Shown: piece by piece, positions 60,358 through 64,000 of the stretch
Layout: each line of letters opens with the position of its first letter
Numbering within the stretch: the first letter of the stretch is position 1
NCBI GenBank assembly: GCA_037953625.1
Contig: CM075651.1
Location: forward strand, 141,946,501-142,010,500
Source: Crotalaria pallida
Taxonomy: Eukaryota; Streptophyta; Magnoliopsida; Fabales; Fabaceae
Reading direction: 5' to 3'
Length of the DNA stretch: 64,000 bases
Program-made: the position numbers and the translations under genes
The notes under the pieces: model-generated
Seen by the model: the letters and a program-made list of their open reading frames with translations, nothing else
Database searches by the model: none
Told to the model about the DNA's origin: nothing

Positions 60358-61959
60358 ATGATGTATCATCCAACACCTTGATTTTTTTTTATTTTGTGAA
60401 AAACCCACTTTTAACCATACCATCTTATTTTTTTCACACTTTTGCCCTTCTCCAAACTATGTATCATCACCCACACTTCACCACCGCATACACTATAGCA
60501 CTCAAGTCATTTTCGGTCCACTCTATTGTTAAACTACTTATAGCATGTTTGGTTACGAGTCAGAAAATCAATTCTGACACTAAAATCACGTTGGAGTAGA
60601 AACAACTATTAATAACGTTGGCATTCCAGAAATGATTCTGGGCTAACTCATCGCAGAACCAAACATACACTTACTTCAACATGAACAAAAGTTAAGAAAA
60701 TTAAAATACATTTTGTAAATCGCTTACCCCCTTATCAAATATATTTTGATTATGTTTTGACATGTGCTTGACCGGCACCAATGTCATTTAATGTTCTCTT
60801 GATCTTTGGTTGTGAATTTCACCTGCTCACTCCACCATATTTCCCTTGCGAGTTGTGGCATATATATCATATATAGTTTTGCATTAGATTTCATGATTGC
60901 AGAGTATACATGGGTGTTTCAAGGTGCCTCTTTGTTATTCTTTTGAAAAAGGATTGTGTGACGATAAGAGTGGGGTGCTAGGGTAAACGTGGTTTAAGCA
61001 TTAAGGGTGACTGCTGAAATTGGAGATGGGTGACTAAATGAGTAATATGGTTGAAGTACGACAAATGTGTCATATGTTTATGAAATATTTTTTTATTATC
61101 TTTTAATCTCAACCATTACTTTTATTTATTAACAAATCAACGATTGTATAAAGTAATGCATGAATGTAATTAGAATACCTGATGGTGTAATATTTCTTAG
61201 GGAAAATCTAAGCTGCTCCGGTTTACAATACACCGGGCATTTTTTTAAAATTTTTTTTCTAATGCAGATTTATTCAGAATATTTTTTTAATACAAATTTC
61301 TGATGTAGATTTACTCAATATAATTGTTTTACCTGTGTCAGAAAGCATATAATAAAAAAAATTCAAATCTAAATAACAAAAGCATGTGCATATCATGAAA
61401 ACAAAAAATCCAAAACATATTTTTTAATTTACCAGATTTAAAAATAAAAAAAATTGCTCGATGTATTGAAACCCGGAGCATAGTAGCATTACCCTACTTC
61501 TTAAGTGATGGACTATAAAAACTCCCACGTTCGAGTTAGCTTATTTTATAGTGTTAAGGTTTTATACCTTAGTAGTTTTAGGCTTTTTGGTTTTTTTTTT
61601 TTTTTTTGTGTTTAGGGTAATAGGGTTAGGTATGAATGTGTAAAAAGGGTGACGGTTTTCGTTCACTATAATTCATTTCTGCCAAAAACTAGCGTCGGAA
61701 AATATTTTTTCGACACGGGGTATTGAAATATCAATAAACAAACATATTTATTCCAACAAAGGAATGTCAGAATTTAGTTGAACAGATTTTAACCACTATT
61801 ATTTTAGATTATTCCATGACCCTCCTATATCATGTGAGTGAAATATGATGTTGGTTTTTTTATCAGAAAATGAGTTCAAACTAACTATTTTGTATTTTTT
61901 TGGTTTTATAGTTTGTTTAATGAAAAATATCTCCTAATTACATTGTTTAAATTGCAGAG
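60358..61959. other. AT-rich spacer
   Basis: No gene is seen. It contains an inverted-repeat element at about 61205-61494, a TGTTTGGTTACG-type degenerate sequence near 60548, and the presumed upstream region of the mobile-domain pseudogene. Confidence 0.5.
61205..61494. mobile_element. Small inverted-repeat element (MITE-like)
   Basis: The left arm GCTGCTCCGGTTTACAATAC (starting about 61212) is mirrored at about 61440-61494 (GTATTGAAACCCGGAGCAT). The arms are roughly 50 bp and imperfect. Interior sequence (GATTTACTCA, CAGAATATTTTTTTA) resembles the core of the 43975-44851 foldback element. Confidence 0.65.
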
Positions 61960-63300
61960 ATGACAAAAACCAAACGCATTACTTACACTATTTTAGTTGA
62001 AGAAGGATAACAACGTAGACAGACACTGATTGCCTCTCTTAGGAGGGAAAACACTAAGAGACGTCGTAATAGTCAAGAAAATGCAACTAATTCTACTTCA
62101 CTACCACTATCACAAGTAGAGTCTCAATAACAACCAACAAAACCACCTGCTTCACAACCAACAGAAGCTTTAGGTTCTTGGACCACATCACATGCTCCAC
62201 AAACCTCCCAACCATCATCACTAGGTTCCAAACCTTTAGGTTCTAAGTCTTCTAGTAGTTTTGAAGATGATAATAGTTCTACAAAGGAGGATTCTCTTGA
62301 TGATGAGGATAGCGGGGATTCTGATGATATTGGCAAGCAAGGCCAAGCGGATGATGATGAGACTGAAAATGAAGAGGGTGATGCAAATAAGAAGAGGAAT
62401 GCAAATGAAGTGGATGAGGAAGAAGATGACATTCCTGACCCTCAAGACATGAGTTTGCTCACGTCATATGCAAACCAAGTCACATGTGATATATGGCAAG
62501 GCAATGCAACTACGAAAGAAAAGTGTGTAATATTAATGATTTTTTTTTAAAAACAAGTTAGCTTTTTGGTGTTGTTAACATAGATATGTTTTTTTTTCAG
62601 GAACGTGGAATATTACGCTGAGATACCAATAAAAAGTGGTTGCTCCCACGTGTGAATGATCTATCGGAACAGTGACTCATTTCATCTACCGATTGGAGAG
62701 ATAACCGTGACCTAGATAATGTCTCCTATCTTCTTCACATATCAGTATCTGTGAGACTTATTTGTTGATAAAAATCCTAAAAAGAGAGATGGTGTCGTAA
62801 TGATGGCTGATCACCTTGGCATTAATGTTACTGGTGTTACTGTTGAGGCGCAACAAAATCGTCGAAGAATCATTCGATTTAGCATGCTCCAACACTGGTA
62901 TCATGCACATGTTACAGAAGGAAGGTTTGAGTTTTCTACTTGTTGTTATCTCCTAACTTTGGGGTCTACTCTGTTCATAGACAAGAGTATGACCTATGTT
63001 GGATTACAATATACACAAACAACTTCCACCTCGTTTTGGTTACTAATACCCTTTGCCTTTATGTATATGAATGACAATGTCTCCCTATATATTTTATAAC
63101 ACAACTCTTTATGCAAAGGAGTATTCACCCTATGCTCCACATGGTTGATGCTTTTTTCAAACGAGGCAATGATGGCTGTGTGCCGGCATGTCAACGATTC
63201 GTGGATGCAATCAAAGCATGTAGTTTTATTTTATTTTTTATCGACCAACATACTTTTGAACGTAGAATGTGCAATCATTACCCTGTTAGACAATTTTTCC
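61960..63300 (+). pseudogene. Plant mobile domain (MAIN/MAIL-like) protein pseudogene
   Basis: It starts MTKTKRITYT at 61960. An acidic, Ser-rich region follows (62250-62450), with stops at about 62008-62010 and 62128-62130. The conserved part begins near 62625: SFHLPIGEITVT at about 62675 and, one frame on, DNVSYLLHI. Then come RFSMLQHWYHAHV and CYLLTLGSTLFIDKSMTYV (to about 63000). These match the plant mobile domain found in MAIN/MAIL proteins and in Mutator-related and gypsy transposons. Several frameshifts and stops make it non-functional. A transposon-borne copy is likely. Confidence 0.75.
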
Positions 63301-64000
63301 AAAAAAAAAAAGAGATAAATATAAAATTTTGATGATGGGAAAAAATAAATTTGACAAACGTTCTTTAGTAGCGCTTGCCTGTTTGTGGTGGTGTTACTAA
63401 GATGCATATGCTGGTCCACCTAAGCATCTATGATGGGAACATGGAAAATCGAGGCCAGGAAGTTGGGGAAGAAAAACGGATCTGGAGGGAGAAATGACAC
63501 CGAATTTGGAACAGCAAGCACAAAGACCAAGGGCAGTGGCGGGCGGAGGAAATGACGTTCTCGTGGTGGCTTCCGCAGTGTTGGTGGTGTGGGCTAGAGG
63601 CAACAACGAAGGATACAAACGGACACGAGTGATGGTGGTGACTCTTCCAGATCTACAGGTGTGCTACGGTGGCCGCAGGCGTTCTAGTTTACGGGGGCTC
63701 TATGGTATGCTGTTGGAGACAAAAAAGACCAACAAAAAGACAAATCTAATGGCAGCAAAGAGGAAAAAAATCTGGTGGTGTTCAGAAAAGCAAGGAAGAA
63801 GAAAGAATTGATAAGCCAGGACCTGGGTTGGACAAGATGTTGGAAACCAACAAGCGGCCTAACAATTTAGTAGAGGGGGGGTGAATAGTAAATTGAAGTA
63901 ACGATACTAATTTTTCGAATGTAATTGATAATAACAAATTACGCGCTTACTGTTTTAAAATAAAAATAATTTTCTGTTCAAAAATGAATGAACTACTCGA
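63301..64000. other. Right-edge segment without a recognised gene
   Basis: It is GC-richer from 63400 to 63700. A 105-codon open frame at 63494-63811 has no family resemblance and low-complexity codon content, so I do not call it a gene. A tract TAGAGGGGGGGTGAATAG at about 63870 looks like a repeat edge. Confidence 0.4.

Noticed and set aside
60540..60680. Possible inverted repeat around TTTGGTTACGAG and its partner near 60655
   Set aside because: The arms are too short and imperfect to support an element with confidence.
62124..62432. Minus-strand serine-rich frame of 102 codons
   Set aside because: It is the reverse of the acidic Asp/Glu-rich part of the mobile-domain pseudogene; low complexity only.
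63494..63811. 105-codon plus-strand frame near the right edge
   Set aside because: No recognisable domain, no start context or neighbouring exons; likely chance in GC-richer DNA.

Overview
This is nuclear DNA of a flowering plant. The evidence is AT-rich, intron-rich genes with GT-AG introns, plant-type families (CBL-interacting protein kinase, LIF2-like hnRNP, subtilase, plant mobile domain) and a dense load of plant transposable elements: Stowaway-like MITEs, SINEs, Ty3/gypsy with an antisense ORF, and a Helitron RepHel with RPA-like genes. A papilionoid legume is my best guess, from general resemblance only. I saw no rRNA, tRNA gene or CRISPR array.

Four host genes look intact. (1) A CIPK9-like Ser/Thr kinase at 793-5080 (+), 14 coding exons, 443 aa by my tracing. 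(2) A single-copy-type OB-fold nucleic-acid-binding protein at 44994-48087 (+), 7 exons, 430 aa. (3) A 95-aa two-helix membrane protein at 50466-52040 (-). (4) A LIF2/hnRNP R-like protein with three RRMs at 54176-57782 (-), 8 coding exons, 480 aa. All four stay in frame across the junctions I traced.

Most of the rest is mobile or broken. At 6367-10545 a deleted subtilase pseudogene is split by a 2982-bp LTR retrotransposon (7525-10506, TSD GGTCA). That element has no recognisable gag or pol but carries fragments of at least two host genes, a peroxisomal enoyl-CoA hydratase and an NRAMP metal transporter. From 11.7 to 42.6 kb there is a same-strand series: RPA70-like gene, degenerate Helitron Rep-helicase, second RPA70-like gene, third RPA70-like gene. 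The second RPA gene has a 9.7-kb Ty3/gypsy element (27167-36870, TSD ATACT) inside one intron. The gypsy element runs on the minus strand, lacks the gag core, has several stop codons in pol, and has an opposite-strand ORF between pol and its 3' LTR.

The right third (42.6-64 kb) holds the three other host genes, embedded in MITEs, two SINEs with clear target-site duplications, one hAT-type element, two long foldback elements, and a plant mobile domain pseudogene near the right edge. Exon junctions are my own reading of splice signals plus family similarity; no alignment or expression data were available.
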